Below the pieces are notes generated by a model. The model was not told where the DNA came from. It saw nothing but the letters and a program-made list of their open reading frames with translations, and did not search any database. Both the position numbers and the translations under genes were made by a program. From Planococcus donghaensis MPA1U2 (GTDB taxonomy: Bacteria > Bacillota > Bacilli > Bacillales_A > Planococcaceae), in NCBI RefSeq assembly GCF_000189395.1, contig NZ_AEPB01000038.1, positions 1 through 64,000 on the forward strand: a stretch of DNA of 64,000 nucleotides. The letters are read 5' to 3'. Shown here one piece after another: positions 8,097-16,813 of this stretch (position 1 is the stretch's first letter; each line of letters opens with the position of its first letter).

Positions 8097-9359
8097 ATGA
8101 AGACAATCGTTATGAAGTTTGGTGGTACATCTGTTGCAACACCGGAAAAAATTATTGGTGTGGCCAAAAGAGCAATTCGTGAAAAAGAAAAAGGCAAGCG
8201 CGTTGTCATTGTGGTTTCGGCGATGGGCAAAACAACAGATACCTTACTAGGGTTAGCCGGAGAAATTTCTTCAGAGCCACCAAAGCGTGAAATGGATATG
8301 TTATTAGCTACTGGAGAACAAGTAACCATTTCTTTATTGGCAATGGCTTTTAAAAAATTGGGTCATGAAGCTTTATCATTTACCGGTTGGCAAGCTGGAA
8401 TCGAAACCGAATCGGTTCCGCGTAACGCACGCATCGAACAGATTCATACAGAACGCCTCGAACGTGTATTGGATAATGGCTATTTTTGTGTAGTAGCTGG
8501 TTTCCAAGGAGTAGACAAAATTGGTAATATTACCACGCTTGGTAGAGGTGGATCAGATACGACAGCAGTAGCACTTGCAGCTGCTTTAAAAGCAGAGAAA
8601 TGTGAAATTTTTACCGATGTCAATGGCGTTTATACGTCTGACCCTAGGTACGTTACAGGTGCGCGTAAACTCCAACAAATTTCTTATGATGAAATGTTAG
8701 AACTGGCAAATCTCGGGGCAGGTGTTTTGCATCCCCGTGCCGTAGAATTTGCAAAAAATAATCATGTACCGCTATCTGTCAGAGCAAGTTATTCAGACGA
8801 GCCTGGCACAATCATACAAGAGGTGATCACTGTGGAAACAAACTTAATCGTTAGAGGTGTGGCATTTGAACCTGGAGTCGCACGTGTTACTGTAACTTAT
8901 AAAAAACCGTTTAATGGCTCACTTGCTAATATTTTTAATAAGCTCGCAGAAAACCACATTGATGTTGATATTATTGTTCAAAGTATTAGTGATGAATTTC
9001 CACCTTCGGTTTCTTTTTCAATCAGTCAAGAAAGTCTTGAAGAAACACGTCGTGTGTTATTAGAGTCTCAAGAAGAAATTGGTTTTCTTTCAATGAATGT
9101 GGAAGTCGGATTATCAAAAGTTTCAATAGTAGGATCAGGCATGGTTTCAAACCCAGGTGTTGCTGCTCGTATGTTTGATATTTTAAGAGCCGAAGAAATT
9201 CCAGTGAAAATGGTCAGCACATCTGAAATTAAAATCTCTGTCGTTGTTCCTGAATCATATATGACAAAATCAGCGAATGCCTTGCACAAAGCATATGATT
9301 TGGCTGAAGAAGAATTGATTAAAGACACGTCAAAGTTTTCTTTAAATACTAGTTCGTGA
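8097..9359 (+). CDS. lysC: Lysine-sensitive aspartokinase (aspartokinase II type)
   Basis: Phosphorylates aspartate, the first step to lysine, methionine, threonine and diaminopimelate for peptidoglycan. Of 420 residues, the N-terminal kinase domain starts with KFGGTS (7-12) and contains TLGRGGSDTTAVALAA, and two ACT regulatory domains form the C-terminus. The start ATG 8097 follows GGGAGTGG. In-frame at codon 246 (GTG 8832-8834) an internal ribosome site, AGAGGTGA, precedes VETNLIVRG, the place where B. subtilis LysC starts its separate beta subunit. The gene therefore probably makes alpha and beta chains from one frame. Transcription is governed by the lysine riboswitch. Confidence 0.95.
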   Translation: MKTIVMKFGGTSVATPEKIIGVAKRAIREKEKGKRVVIVVSAMGKTTDTLLGLAGEISSEPPKREMDMLLATGEQVTISLLAMAFKKLGHEALSFTGWQAGIETESVPRNARIEQIHTERLERVLDNGYFCVVAGFQGVDKIGNITTLGRGGSDTTAVALAAALKAEKCEIFTDVNGVYTSDPRYVTGARKLQQISYDEMLELANLGAGVLHPRAVEFAKNNHVPLSVRASYSDEPGTIIQEVITVETNLIVRGVAFEPGVARVTVTYKKPFNGSLANIFNKLAENHIDVDIIVQSISDEFPPSVSFSISQESLEETRRVLLESQEEIGFLSMNVEVGLSKVSIVGSGMVSNPGVAARMFDILRAEEIPVKMVSTSEIKISVVVPESYMTKSANALHKAYDLAEEELIKDTSKFSLNTSS

Positions 9360-9438
9360 AAATATTCACAAAATGTTCAAATTCTCAATTGTCACAGTTA
9401 ACAATCGCGACATGAGTGAACCTAGCAGTTTAGTTGAA

Positions 9439-9470
9439 AAAAGCGATTCTCAATTAGAGAATCGCTTTTT
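9439..9470 (+). terminator. Terminator of lysC
   Basis: AAAAGCGATTCTC (9439-9451) and GAGAATCGCTTTT form a perfect stem around AATTA, followed by T. Confidence 0.9.
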
Positions 9471-9482
9471 AGCGTTAATCTA

Positions 9483-9496
9483 TTAAAACGTTTACA
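9483..9496 (+). promoter_or_regulatory. cre-like sequence upstream of sdhC
   Basis: TTAAAACGTTTACA matches the cre consensus TGWAARCGYTWNCW at 13 of 14 positions but lies about 80 bp upstream of the -35. Direct repression by occlusion is unlikely at that distance. Role uncertain. Confidence 0.3.
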
Positions 9497-9578
9497 TATC
9501 GAGACGATTTAGAAGGAATTACTTATGTAATGCCCCTAAAAGCCGTGATAACTATATGATTAAAAGCGATTCGTTGCC

Positions 9579-9607
9579 TTGACGCTCCTAAAGGGGGGGA
9601 GTACAAT
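9579..9607 (+). promoter_or_regulatory. Sigma-A promoter of sdhCAB
   Basis: TTGACG (9579-9584) and TACAAT (9602-9607) with a 17-bp spacer. It is about 105 bp upstream of the sdhC start, leaving a roughly 100-nt leader. The rest of the 9360-9712 gap holds the lysC terminator, a cre-like site and no gene. Confidence 0.8.
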
Positions 9608-9712
9608 AAATATGTCATATTATTGTATCATGATGGTGCGTGGCTTCAGGTGCTTTCTCCATAAACGTCTGCTCTGAACGCTACCAATTAAAGTTTTGAG
9701 GGGGGTAAAATT

Positions 9713-10327
9713 TTGGATAACAATCGTGAATTTTTAATGCGCAGGCTGCACTCATTGTTGGGAATTATTCCTATTGGTTTATTCTTAACGCAGCACTTAA
9801 TCGTCAACCATTTTGCAACACAAGGTGAAGAGGCATTTAATACAGCATCTCACTTCATGGCAAATCTACCATTTGTTATATTCTTGGAGATCTTTGTCAT
9901 TTACTTGCCGCTCATGTATCATGCGTTTTACGGTCTATACATAGCGTTTACTTCGAAGAACAATCCTGGTCATTATAGCTATATGCGCAATATGTTATTT
10001 ATTGCACAACGTTATACAGGAGTCTTCCTAGTAGTCTTTATCGCTTGGCACGTCTTTGAAACAAGATTCCAAGTGGCAATTGGAAATGCGGCGGAAGCAG
10101 ATTTTAACATGATGGAGAACATCTTAAGCAATCCATGGATGTTAGCATTCTACATCGTAGGTGTGTTGTCAGCAACTTTCCACTTATCAAACGGACTTTG
10201 GTCTTTCCTTGTTACTTGGGGAATTACACAATCTGCAGCAGCACAAAAAAATGCAACTTATTTCACGCTTCTAGTATTTATTGTGTTATCGGTTATTGGT
10301 ATCAGAGCATTGTTTGCGTTCGTTTAA
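9713..10327 (+). CDS. sdhC: Succinate dehydrogenase cytochrome b558 subunit
   Basis: The membrane anchor carries two haem b groups and passes electrons from succinate to menaquinone. The 204-residue protein has five hydrophobic segments and conserved histidines (RLHSLLGIIPIG, TQHLIVNHF, YHAFYGLYIAF, WHVFETR, FHLSNGLWSF) in the positions typical of the B. subtilis diheme anchor. Translation starts at TTG 9713, which follows a strong GAGGGGGG site. It is first in the sdhCAB operon. Confidence 0.93.
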   Translation: MDNNREFLMRRLHSLLGIIPIGLFLTQHLIVNHFATQGEEAFNTASHFMANLPFVIFLEIFVIYLPLMYHAFYGLYIAFTSKNNPGHYSYMRNMLFIAQRYTGVFLVVFIAWHVFETRFQVAIGNAAEADFNMMENILSNPWMLAFYIVGVLSATFHLSNGLWSFLVTWGITQSAAAQKNATYFTLLVFIVLSVIGIRALFAFV

Positions 10328-10372
10328 GAATGTTTCAATCATTGGTGAACTAAAAGAGGAGTGAATACTAAC

Positions 10373-12121
10373 ATGGCGAAGGGCAAAATTTCTATCGTCG
10401 GAGGCGGCCTTGCTGGATTAATGGCAGCAATTAAAGTTGCAGAAGCAGGCTCTCCCGCCGATTTATTTTCAATCGTTCCCGTTAAACGGTCCCACTCAGT
10501 ATGTGCACAAGGCGGGATCAACGGAGCGGTCAATACAAAAGGTGAAGGGGATTCCCCAGACATTCACTTTGATGATACTGTCTACGGAGGCGACTTCCTA
10601 GCGAACCAGCGTCCTGTAAAAGCAATGGCAGACGCGGCACCTGGAATTATTCGTATGTTCGATCGTATGGGCGTTATGTTTAACCGTACGCCGGAAGGTC
10701 TTTTGGATTTCCGTCGTTTTGGTGGCACAATGTACCACAGAACTGCGTTTGCCGGTGCAACTACTGGTCAGCAATTATTATATGCATTAGATGAGCAAGT
10801 TCGTCGCTACGAAGTAGCTGGACTTATCACGAAATATGAAGGCTGGGAATTCCTTGGACTTGTTCTTGATGAGCAAGGCGTAGGTAAAGGAATTACCGCT
10901 CAAAATATGACGACAATGGAAATTAAGTCGTTCCGCGCAGATGCTGTTATTATGGCAACTGGTGGACCGGGAATTATTTTCGGGAAATCGACAAACTCTG
11001 TTATTAATACAGGTTCTGCGGCTTCTATCGTTTATCAACAAGGTGCATACTACGCAAACGGCGAATTTATTCAAATTCACCCAACAGCGATTCCAGGAGA
11101 CGATAAACTGCGCTTAATGTCAGAATCGGCTCGTGGAGAAGGTGGACGTATTTGGACATATAAAGACGGCAAACCTTGGTATTTCCTTGAAGAAAAATAT
11201 CCTGCTTACGGTAACTTAGTTCCACGTGATATTGCAACACGTGAAATTTTTGATGTTTGCGTTAACCAAAAGCTCGGCATTAATGGCGAGAACATGGTTT
11301 ATTTGGATCTTTCACATAAAGATCCGAAAGAGCTTGATATTAAACTTGGTGGAATCATCGAAATCTATGAGAAATTCACAGGTGATGACCCACGCAAAGT
11401 ACCAATGAAAATTTTCCCGGCTGTTCACTATTCAATGGGTGGACTGTGGGTTGATGATCATCAAATGACAAGCATCCCTGGTGTTTTAGCAGCAGGTGAA
11501 TGTGATTATTCTCAGCATGGCGGTAACCGTTTAGGTGCAAACTCATTGCTTTCAGCAATTTACGGCGGTATGGTCGCAGGACCAAACGCTCTTGATTATA
11601 TAAAAGGCCTTGATGTCCTAGCGGAAGATCTTCCTTCAACAATTTTTGAACAACATGAAGCAGAAGAAAAACGCAAATGGGAAGAAATCTTAGCATTAGA
11701 CGGTACAGAAAACGCGTATGTTCTTCATAAAGAACTTGGCGAATGGATGACGGATAATGTAACAGTGGTACGTTACAACGATCGTTTACAGAAGACGGAT
11801 GAAAAAATCCAAGAACTTCTTGAACGTTTTAATCAGATTAGCATTACAGATACGCAACTTTGGAGTAACCAAGGCGCAATGTTTACACGTCAATTGCGCA
11901 ATATGCTTCATTTAGCTCGAGCAATCACTATCGGAGCGCTTAACCGTAACGAAAGCCGTGGAGCTCATTACAAACCGGACTTCCCGGAACGTAATGACGA
12001 GGAATTCTTGAAAACGACAATGGCTAAATTTAATGGTTATGATGCACCTATCTTCCATTACGAAGAAGTCGATACATCATTAATTCCACCGCGTAAACGT
12101 GATTATTCAGCAAAAGCATAA
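10373..12121 (+). CDS. sdhA: Succinate dehydrogenase flavoprotein subunit
   Basis: The 582-residue catalytic subunit oxidises succinate to fumarate. It has an N-terminal FAD Rossmann motif VGGGLAGLMAA (about 9-19) and SHSVCAQGGING, whose histidine (about residue 41) should bind FAD covalently. HPTAIPGDD and SARGEGGRIW also belong to the active-site region. ATG 10373 is chosen over in-frame GTG 10361 because AAAGAGGAG precedes it at the correct distance. It is 45 bp downstream of sdhC and 22 bp upstream of sdhB. Confidence 0.95.
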   Translation: MAKGKISIVGGGLAGLMAAIKVAEAGSPADLFSIVPVKRSHSVCAQGGINGAVNTKGEGDSPDIHFDDTVYGGDFLANQRPVKAMADAAPGIIRMFDRMGVMFNRTPEGLLDFRRFGGTMYHRTAFAGATTGQQLLYALDEQVRRYEVAGLITKYEGWEFLGLVLDEQGVGKGITAQNMTTMEIKSFRADAVIMATGGPGIIFGKSTNSVINTGSAASIVYQQGAYYANGEFIQIHPTAIPGDDKLRLMSESARGEGGRIWTYKDGKPWYFLEEKYPAYGNLVPRDIATREIFDVCVNQKLGINGENMVYLDLSHKDPKELDIKLGGIIEIYEKFTGDDPRKVPMKIFPAVHYSMGGLWVDDHQMTSIPGVLAAGECDYSQHGGNRLGANSLLSAIYGGMVAGPNALDYIKGLDVLAEDLPSTIFEQHEAEEKRKWEEILALDGTENAYVLHKELGEWMTDNVTVVRYNDRLQKTDEKIQELLERFNQISITDTQLWSNQGAMFTRQLRNMLHLARAITIGALNRNESRGAHYKPDFPERNDEEFLKTTMAKFNGYDAPIFHYEEVDTSLIPPRKRDYSAKA

Positions 12122-12143
12122 TTATGAAGGGAGCTAATTTACC

Positions 12144-12914
12144 ATGGGTGAAGCAGCAAAAACGGTAATATTTGAAATCGAACGCAGAAACTCTACGGAT
12201 GAAAATTCGTATTGGGAAAAGTTCGAATTGCCATATAAGATGAACATGAATGTCATTTCGGCATTGATGGAAATCCGTCGTAACCCTGTCAACATGGACG
12301 GGAAAAAAACCACGCCTGTAACTTGGGACATGAACTGTCTTGAGGAAGTGTGTGGAGCATGCTCTATGGTCATTAACGGCAAAGCGCGTCAATCGTGTAC
12401 AGCTTTAGTTGATCAATTAGAACAGCCAATTCGTCTTCAGCCGATGAAAACATTCCCGGTTGTTCGTGACCTTGTCATTGACCGCAGCCGTATGTTCGAT
12501 TCGTTGAAGAAAGTAAAAGCTTGGGTGCCAATCGATGGTACGCATGACCTTGGAGAAGGACCACGTATGCCAGAACGCAAACGCCAATGGGCATATGAGC
12601 TATCTAAATGTATGACTTGTGGTGTATGTCTTGAAGCATGCCCGAACGTTAACGATAAATCTGACTTTATCGGTGCTGCGCCACTTTCACAAGTGCGCTT
12701 AATGAACGCTCACCCAACTGGTGCTATGAACCGCGATGCTCGCTTAAACGCGATCATGGGTGAAGGTGGATTAGCAAGTTGCGGTAACTCTCAAAACTGT
12801 GTTGAGTCTTGTCCAAAAGGAATTCCTTTGACAACATCAATCGCAGCATTAAACCGTGATACAACAGTTCAAATGTTCCGTAACTTCTTCGGAAGCGACA
12901 GAATGGTTGACTAG
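12144..12914 (+). CDS. sdhB: Succinate dehydrogenase iron-sulfur subunit
   Basis: The 256-residue subunit relays electrons from SdhA to SdhC. Cysteine motifs for three clusters are present: an N-terminal plant-type [2Fe-2S] region (NCLEEVCGACS...SC), then CMTCGVCLEACP and NCVESCPKG for the [4Fe-4S] and [3Fe-4S] clusters. GAAGGGAG gives the ribosome site. A strong terminator ends the operon 10 bp later. Confidence 0.95.
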   Translation: MGEAAKTVIFEIERRNSTDENSYWEKFELPYKMNMNVISALMEIRRNPVNMDGKKTTPVTWDMNCLEEVCGACSMVINGKARQSCTALVDQLEQPIRLQPMKTFPVVRDLVIDRSRMFDSLKKVKAWVPIDGTHDLGEGPRMPERKRQWAYELSKCMTCGVCLEACPNVNDKSDFIGAAPLSQVRLMNAHPTGAMNRDARLNAIMGEGGLASCGNSQNCVESCPKGIPLTTSIAALNRDTTVQMFRNFFGSDRMVD

Positions 12915-12923
12915 TAATTGATT

Positions 12924-12950
12924 AAAACCCCGCTAACGCGGGGTTTTTTC
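12924..12950 (+). terminator. Terminator of sdhCAB
   Basis: Perfect AAAACCCCGC/GCGGGGTTTT stem around TAAC followed by TT and C. Confidence 0.95.
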
Positions 12951-13108
12951 TTTTTGTCTAATGAAAACGCCTGTCCTTTTCTAAAGTTTTTGATATACTA
13001 TTCAAATGAAATAACTAATTAATGCACGATTTATTTTTTATTCCTCAATAAGCTGCGTTTTTTCGCATGAGTATTATTGTGAAGTAAGTCAAATTTCTGG
13101 AGGTTGGC

Positions 13109-13576
13109 ATGAAAGCAAATTACATTGAGAATTTTGAAGAGTGGAAGCAAGAATTTTTCTTTTCTGCCCCTGTGCAAGTGCGTTTTTCTGAAACCGATAT
13201 GTTTGGGCATGTCAATAATACAGTGCCAATCGCTTATTTTGAGTTTGCACGAATTGAATTTATGAAAGAAATGGGTTTGATGCAGCGTTGGCTCGAAGCA
13301 GGCAATGAATTGTTTCCGGTTGTAGCAGATATGCAAGTCGATTTTGTTCAACAAGTCTTTTTTGATGAGAAACTAGATGTTTATGTTAAAATCGCACGCA
13401 TTGGCACTTCTTCCATGGATGTTCATTATTGGACAGTCAATGAAAAAGGAGAAACTTGTTTTACTGGTAGAGGAGCGATTGTTCAAGTTTCTAAGAAAAC
13501 CAATAGAGGCTATCCATGGACAGAAGAAGAAATTGAGTTGCTGCAAACGCAACAATTAGCTGTTGCAAAAAAATAA
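13109..13576 (+). CDS. Acyl-CoA thioesterase of the 4HBT hotdog family (YsmA-like)
   Basis: The 155-residue single hotdog domain has the signature RFSETDMFGHVNNTVPIAYFEFAR near residues 29-52, where the D-x-x-G-H-V-N segment is the active-site region of 4-hydroxybenzoyl-CoA thioesterase-like proteins. It sits directly after sdhCAB, where B. subtilis has ysmA. Substrate cannot be predicted beyond an acyl-CoA thioester. GGAGG precedes the ATG. In B. subtilis the next gene would be gerE; here the 74-bp gap to the MarR gene holds none. Confidence 0.8.
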   Translation: MKANYIENFEEWKQEFFFSAPVQVRFSETDMFGHVNNTVPIAYFEFARIEFMKEMGLMQRWLEAGNELFPVVADMQVDFVQQVFFDEKLDVYVKIARIGTSSMDVHYWTVNEKGETCFTGRGAIVQVSKKTNRGYPWTEEEIELLQTQQLAVAKK

Positions 13577-13650
13577 GGAGCTCTTGCTATATCGATAAAA
13601 AACCTGCACTATAGAAATACGATAGGGTTTTTGAGGAGTGGTAACTAGTT

Positions 13651-14103
13651 ATGAATGAAGATTACAAAGAAACAGCACATGATTTAGAACGCATCGCCTT
13701 TATGGAAAAAGAATTGCGGTATATTTCGGGCATTATTAAACAAAAAGGGCGAGAAATATTAAATTCTTATACAATTACACCGCCTCAATTTGTTGCCTTG
13801 CAATGGCTATTCGAACACGGGGACATGACGATTGGCGATTTATCGAACAAAATGTACTTAGCTTTCAGCACTACAACCGATTTGGTTGACCGCATGGAGA
13901 AAAATGAAATGGTTGTACGTATACGAGAAGAACAAGATCGCCGTGTTGTTCGGATCAAATTGTTAAAAGAAGGCGAACGGGTAATTGAAGAAGTAATTCA
14001 AAAACGTCGGGAATATTTGAATACGGTATTAGAAGATTTTACTGAAGCTGAAGCAGAGCAATTTGCAACATTACTAGAAAAACTGCACACAAACATGAAA
14101 TAG
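13651..14103 (+). CDS. MarR-family transcriptional regulator (YsmB-like)
   Basis: The 150-residue winged-helix protein has recognition-helix region MTIGDLSNKMYLAFSTTTDLVDRMEKNEMVVR and the wing DRRVVRIKLLKEGE, typical of MarR proteins. It occupies the ysmB position, 10 bp before the glutamate racemase gene, and is probably cotranscribed with it. Ligand and targets are not evident. GAGGAGTGG precedes the start. Confidence 0.85.
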   Translation: MNEDYKETAHDLERIAFMEKELRYISGIIKQKGREILNSYTITPPQFVALQWLFEHGDMTIGDLSNKMYLAFSTTTDLVDRMEKNEMVVRIREEQDRRVVRIKLLKEGERVIEEVIQKRREYLNTVLEDFTEAEAEQFATLLEKLHTNMK

Positions 14104-14113
14104 GATAGAGGCG

Positions 14114-14923
14114 ATGACGTTGAATGCGCCAATTGGAGTAATTGATTCGGGAGTCGGCGGACTCACTGTTGCAAAAGAAATTATGAAGCTATTGCCGAAT
14201 GAGCAAATTTGTTATATTGGCGATAATGCGCGATGCCCGTATGGTCCTCGTCCGTTAGCAGAAGTTCGGACCTACACATGGCAAATGGCAAATGCATTAA
14301 TGAAAAAAAACATTAAAATGCTGGTCATCGCCTGTAATACGGCAACAGCAGCTGCATTATACTCTTTACAAAAAAACTTGCCGATTCCTGTAATTGGGGT
14401 TATTTTTCCGGGAGCCCGCGCTGCGGTTAAATCTTCCACAACAAATAAAATAGCAGTGTTAGGTACTTCTGGGACAGTGAAAAGTGGAGCTTATGAAAAA
14501 GCGGTTTTATCATTGGTTTCTTCTGCTCATGTTATCCAGCTTGCTTGTCCGCGTTTTGTTCCTTTAGTAGAAAGTGATGAATACGAAGGAGAGTTTGCTC
14601 ATCGTATTGTTCAAGAAACATTGGCGACGATTGCCTACGAGGAATTCGATACAGCTATTTTAGGGTGTACCCATTATCCACTGCTGCAAGGTTTTATCGA
14701 AGAGGTACTAGGGGATACTGTTCATGTTCTTTCGTCAGCAGAAGAAACGGCGAAAGATGTGGAGCGGTACTTACACTATAAAAATCAATTTGCTAACCGA
14801 GAAAAACCACCGGTACATCGATTCTATACATCAGGGTCTACGCAGATTTTTAGCTCGATTGTTCGTAAATGGTTAGAGATTGAAGAACCGATTATTCATT
14901 CAATTCGATTTCCAAAAACCTGA
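14114..14923 (+). CDS. racE: Glutamate racemase
   Basis: Makes D-glutamate for peptidoglycan, and for polyglutamate where present. The 269-residue protein begins with PIGVIDSGVGGLTVAKEI and has the two catalytic cysteines in VIACNTATAAAL (about 70-81) and AILGCTHYPLL (about 182-192). Length is normal. The stop codon lies within the terminator hairpin. It is downstream of the MarR-family gene, as in B. subtilis. Confidence 0.93.
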   Translation: MTLNAPIGVIDSGVGGLTVAKEIMKLLPNEQICYIGDNARCPYGPRPLAEVRTYTWQMANALMKKNIKMLVIACNTATAAALYSLQKNLPIPVIGVIFPGARAAVKSSTTNKIAVLGTSGTVKSGAYEKAVLSLVSSAHVIQLACPRFVPLVESDEYEGEFAHRIVQETLATIAYEEFDTAILGCTHYPLLQGFIEEVLGDTVHVLSSAEETAKDVERYLHYKNQFANREKPPVHRFYTSGSTQIFSSIVRKWLEIEEPIIHSIRFPKT

Positions 14924-14945
14924 TAGCTCTCGCTGTCAGGTTTTT
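14914..14945 (+). terminator. Terminator of racE
   Basis: AAAACCTGA and TCAGGTTTTT form the stem around a TAGCTCTCGCTG loop; the racE stop codon is in the left arm. Confidence 0.8.
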
Positions 14946-14999
14946 GTCGTTATGTACGAAATATGGTAAGCTATTGAGCATATATTAAGGAGGATTTTA

Positions 15000-15749
15000 A
15001 TGACACGCATAGATAATAGACAAACAAACGAATTGCGTCCCGTTACCGTGGACGTTGAGTACTTGATTCACCCAGAAGGTTCGGTATTAATCACTGTGGG
15101 CCAAACAAAAGTAATTTGTACCGCAACAATTGAAGATAAAGTTCCAGGATTTTTACGTGGCCAAGGTAAAGGTTGGATCACGGCAGAATATTCGATGTTA
15201 CCACGTGCAACAAATAGCCGGAACCGCCGCGAAGCTTCAGCGGGGAAAATTGGTGGACGGACTATGGAAATTCAACGTTTAATCGGTCGTGCATTGCGCG
15301 CAGTTGTGGACTTAGAGAAACTAGGTGAACGAACGCTATGGATCGATTGTGACGTCATTCAAGCGGATGGTGGAACACGTACAGCATCAATCACAGGAGC
15401 TTTTATAGCAATGACGATGGCGATTGGCAAACTTGAGTTACCAGATTTTCCAGTAACCGATTTTCTTGCAGCTACTAGTGTCGGCGTCACTGCAGAAAAT
15501 GGTCCGATCCTAGATTTGAACTATGTTGAAGATTCAAGTGCAGAAGTGGATATGAACTTAGTGATGACTGGAGCAGGACATTTTGTTGAACTTCAAGGCA
15601 CAGGAGAAGAATCAACGTTTACGCGCGCTCAGTTGAATGAGTTACTGGATCTTGGAGAAGCTGGGATTCGTCAATTGATTGCGATGCAACAAGATGCATT
15701 AGGTGAACTAGCTGAACGAATTGGCGAAAGGGTGCCAGCAGAACTATGA
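15000..15749 (+). CDS. rph: Ribonuclease PH
   Basis: Phosphorolytic 3' exoribonuclease that trims tRNA 3' ends. The 249-residue protein contains [26 protein letters not shown], the RNR-rich [30 protein letters not shown] segment for phosphate and RNA binding, and [26 protein letters not shown] precedes the ATG. Its last codons overlap the rdgB start by 4 bp, implying translational coupling. Confidence 0.95.
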   Translation: MTRIDNRQTNELRPVTVDVEYLIHPEGSVLITVGQTKVICTATIEDKVPGFLRGQGKGWITAEYSMLPRATNSRNRREASAGKIGGRTMEIQRLIGRALRAVVDLEKLGERTLWIDCDVIQADGGTRTASITGAFIAMTMAIGKLELPDFPVTDFLAATSVGVTAENGPILDLNYVEDSSAEVDMNLVMTGAGHFVELQGTGEESTFTRAQLNELLDLGEAGIRQLIAMQQDALGELAERIGERVPAEL

Positions 15750-16351
15750 AACAAATAGTAATTGCAACTCAAAACAAAGGGAAAGCAAAAGATTTTGAAG
15801 CGCTTCTTTCGCCACTCGGATATGAAGTATTAACACTTCTAGATGTGGCACAAGATATGGACGTAGAAGAAACAGGTACAACCTTTGAAGAAAACGCCAT
15901 CTTAAAAGCAGAAGCCGTATCAAAAGCGCTAAATATTCCCGTTATTTCTGATGATAGCGGTTTGGAAATTGATGCGTTAAACGGTGAACCAGGTGTATAC
16001 TCTGCACGTTATGCAGGTGGCGAAAAAAGCGACAATGCAAATATTGATAAAGTACTTGAGAAATTAGCTGGTGTGGCCGAAAACGAACGCACAGCGCGTT
16101 TCCGTTGCGTACTAGCAGTTGCAGCTCCAGGACAACAAACACAAACTTTCTCAGGGTCATGTGAAGGCAAGATATTGGATGTACGTCGAGGCGAGAATGG
16201 TTTTGGCTACGACCCGATTTTTTATGTGCCAAGCTTAGAAAAAGCAATGGCTGAATTATTACCACCTGAAAAAGCAGCTATTTCACATCGAGGTAACGCC
16301 TTGCGTGAGCTTAAACAATGCCTCCCTAATTGGTTAAACGAACAAAGCTAA
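15746..16351 (+). CDS. rdgB: XTP/dITP pyrophosphatase (RdgB/HAM1 family)
   Basis: Hydrolyses non-canonical purine triphosphates (XTP, dITP, ITP), keeping them out of nucleic acids. The 201-residue protein has the substrate-binding start [16 protein letters not shown], a metal-binding [24 protein letters not shown] segment (about 70-91), and the C-terminal FGYDPIF and [11 protein letters not shown] motifs. It overlaps rph, as in B. subtilis (ysnA). The B. subtilis phosphoesterase gene ysnB, normally next, is absent. Confidence 0.93.
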   Translation: MKQIVIATQNKGKAKDFEALLSPLGYEVLTLLDVAQDMDVEETGTTFEENAILKAEAVSKALNIPVISDDSGLEIDALNGEPGVYSARYAGGEKSDNANIDKVLEKLAGVAENERTARFRCVLAVAAPGQQTQTFSGSCEGKILDVRRGENGFGYDPIFYVPSLEKAMAELLPPEKAAISHRGNALRELKQCLPNWLNEQS

Positions 16352-16389
16352 CTGCTCAAAATTAATTTTAATGTTTTTTTAAAATAGCA

Positions 16390-16418
16390 TTGACTTTTCA
16401 TTAAATCATTTCTATAAT
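16390..16418 (+). promoter_or_regulatory. Promoter of the tRNA-Arg gene
   Basis: TTGACT (16390-16395) and perfect TATAAT (16413-16418), 17-bp spacer, about 77 bp upstream of the tRNA. Confidence 0.85.
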
Positions 16419-16494
16419 TAAAATTGTCTTTCAATAGAAAAGCAAAGTCGCAAGCGAAAGCCGGCGCCACCGTCTAGACTTGAAGAAAGCTTTC

Positions 16495-16568
<74 letters not shown>

Positions 16569-16597
16569 TTATAGAAATGTACATAATCCGCAAAAAG

Positions 16598-16633
16598 CCT
16601 TCTCCTCGTGTAGTTAATGGGAGAAGGTTTTTT
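16598..16633 (+). terminator. Terminator after tRNA-Arg
   Basis: CCTTCTCC (16598-16605) pairs with GGAGAAGG (16620-16627), followed by six Ts. The remaining sequence up to 16813 holds no gene, only a weak possible promoter (TTACTG, 18 bp, TATGAT at 16778) for the TPR protein. Confidence 0.85.
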
Positions 16634-16813
16634 GTTTTCGTCCAACGAACATTGAAACCATTCTACACTCAGGACGTACTATATGTGAAAAGGTAGTATT
16701 AGGTACTTTCTAGCAATAAAGAAAAGCCTTTTTGCTGATTTATTGCCCAGAGGTTACTGTTTTCTACATAAAGGGAATATGATATGATTATGAAACACAA
16801 ATGAGGTGGTAAA

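Noticed and set aside
13598-13633. Terminator between the ysmA-like and MarR genes
   Set aside because: AAAACC/GGTTTT with a weak inner CTAT/ATAG helix overlaps the next ribosome site region; too weak to call.
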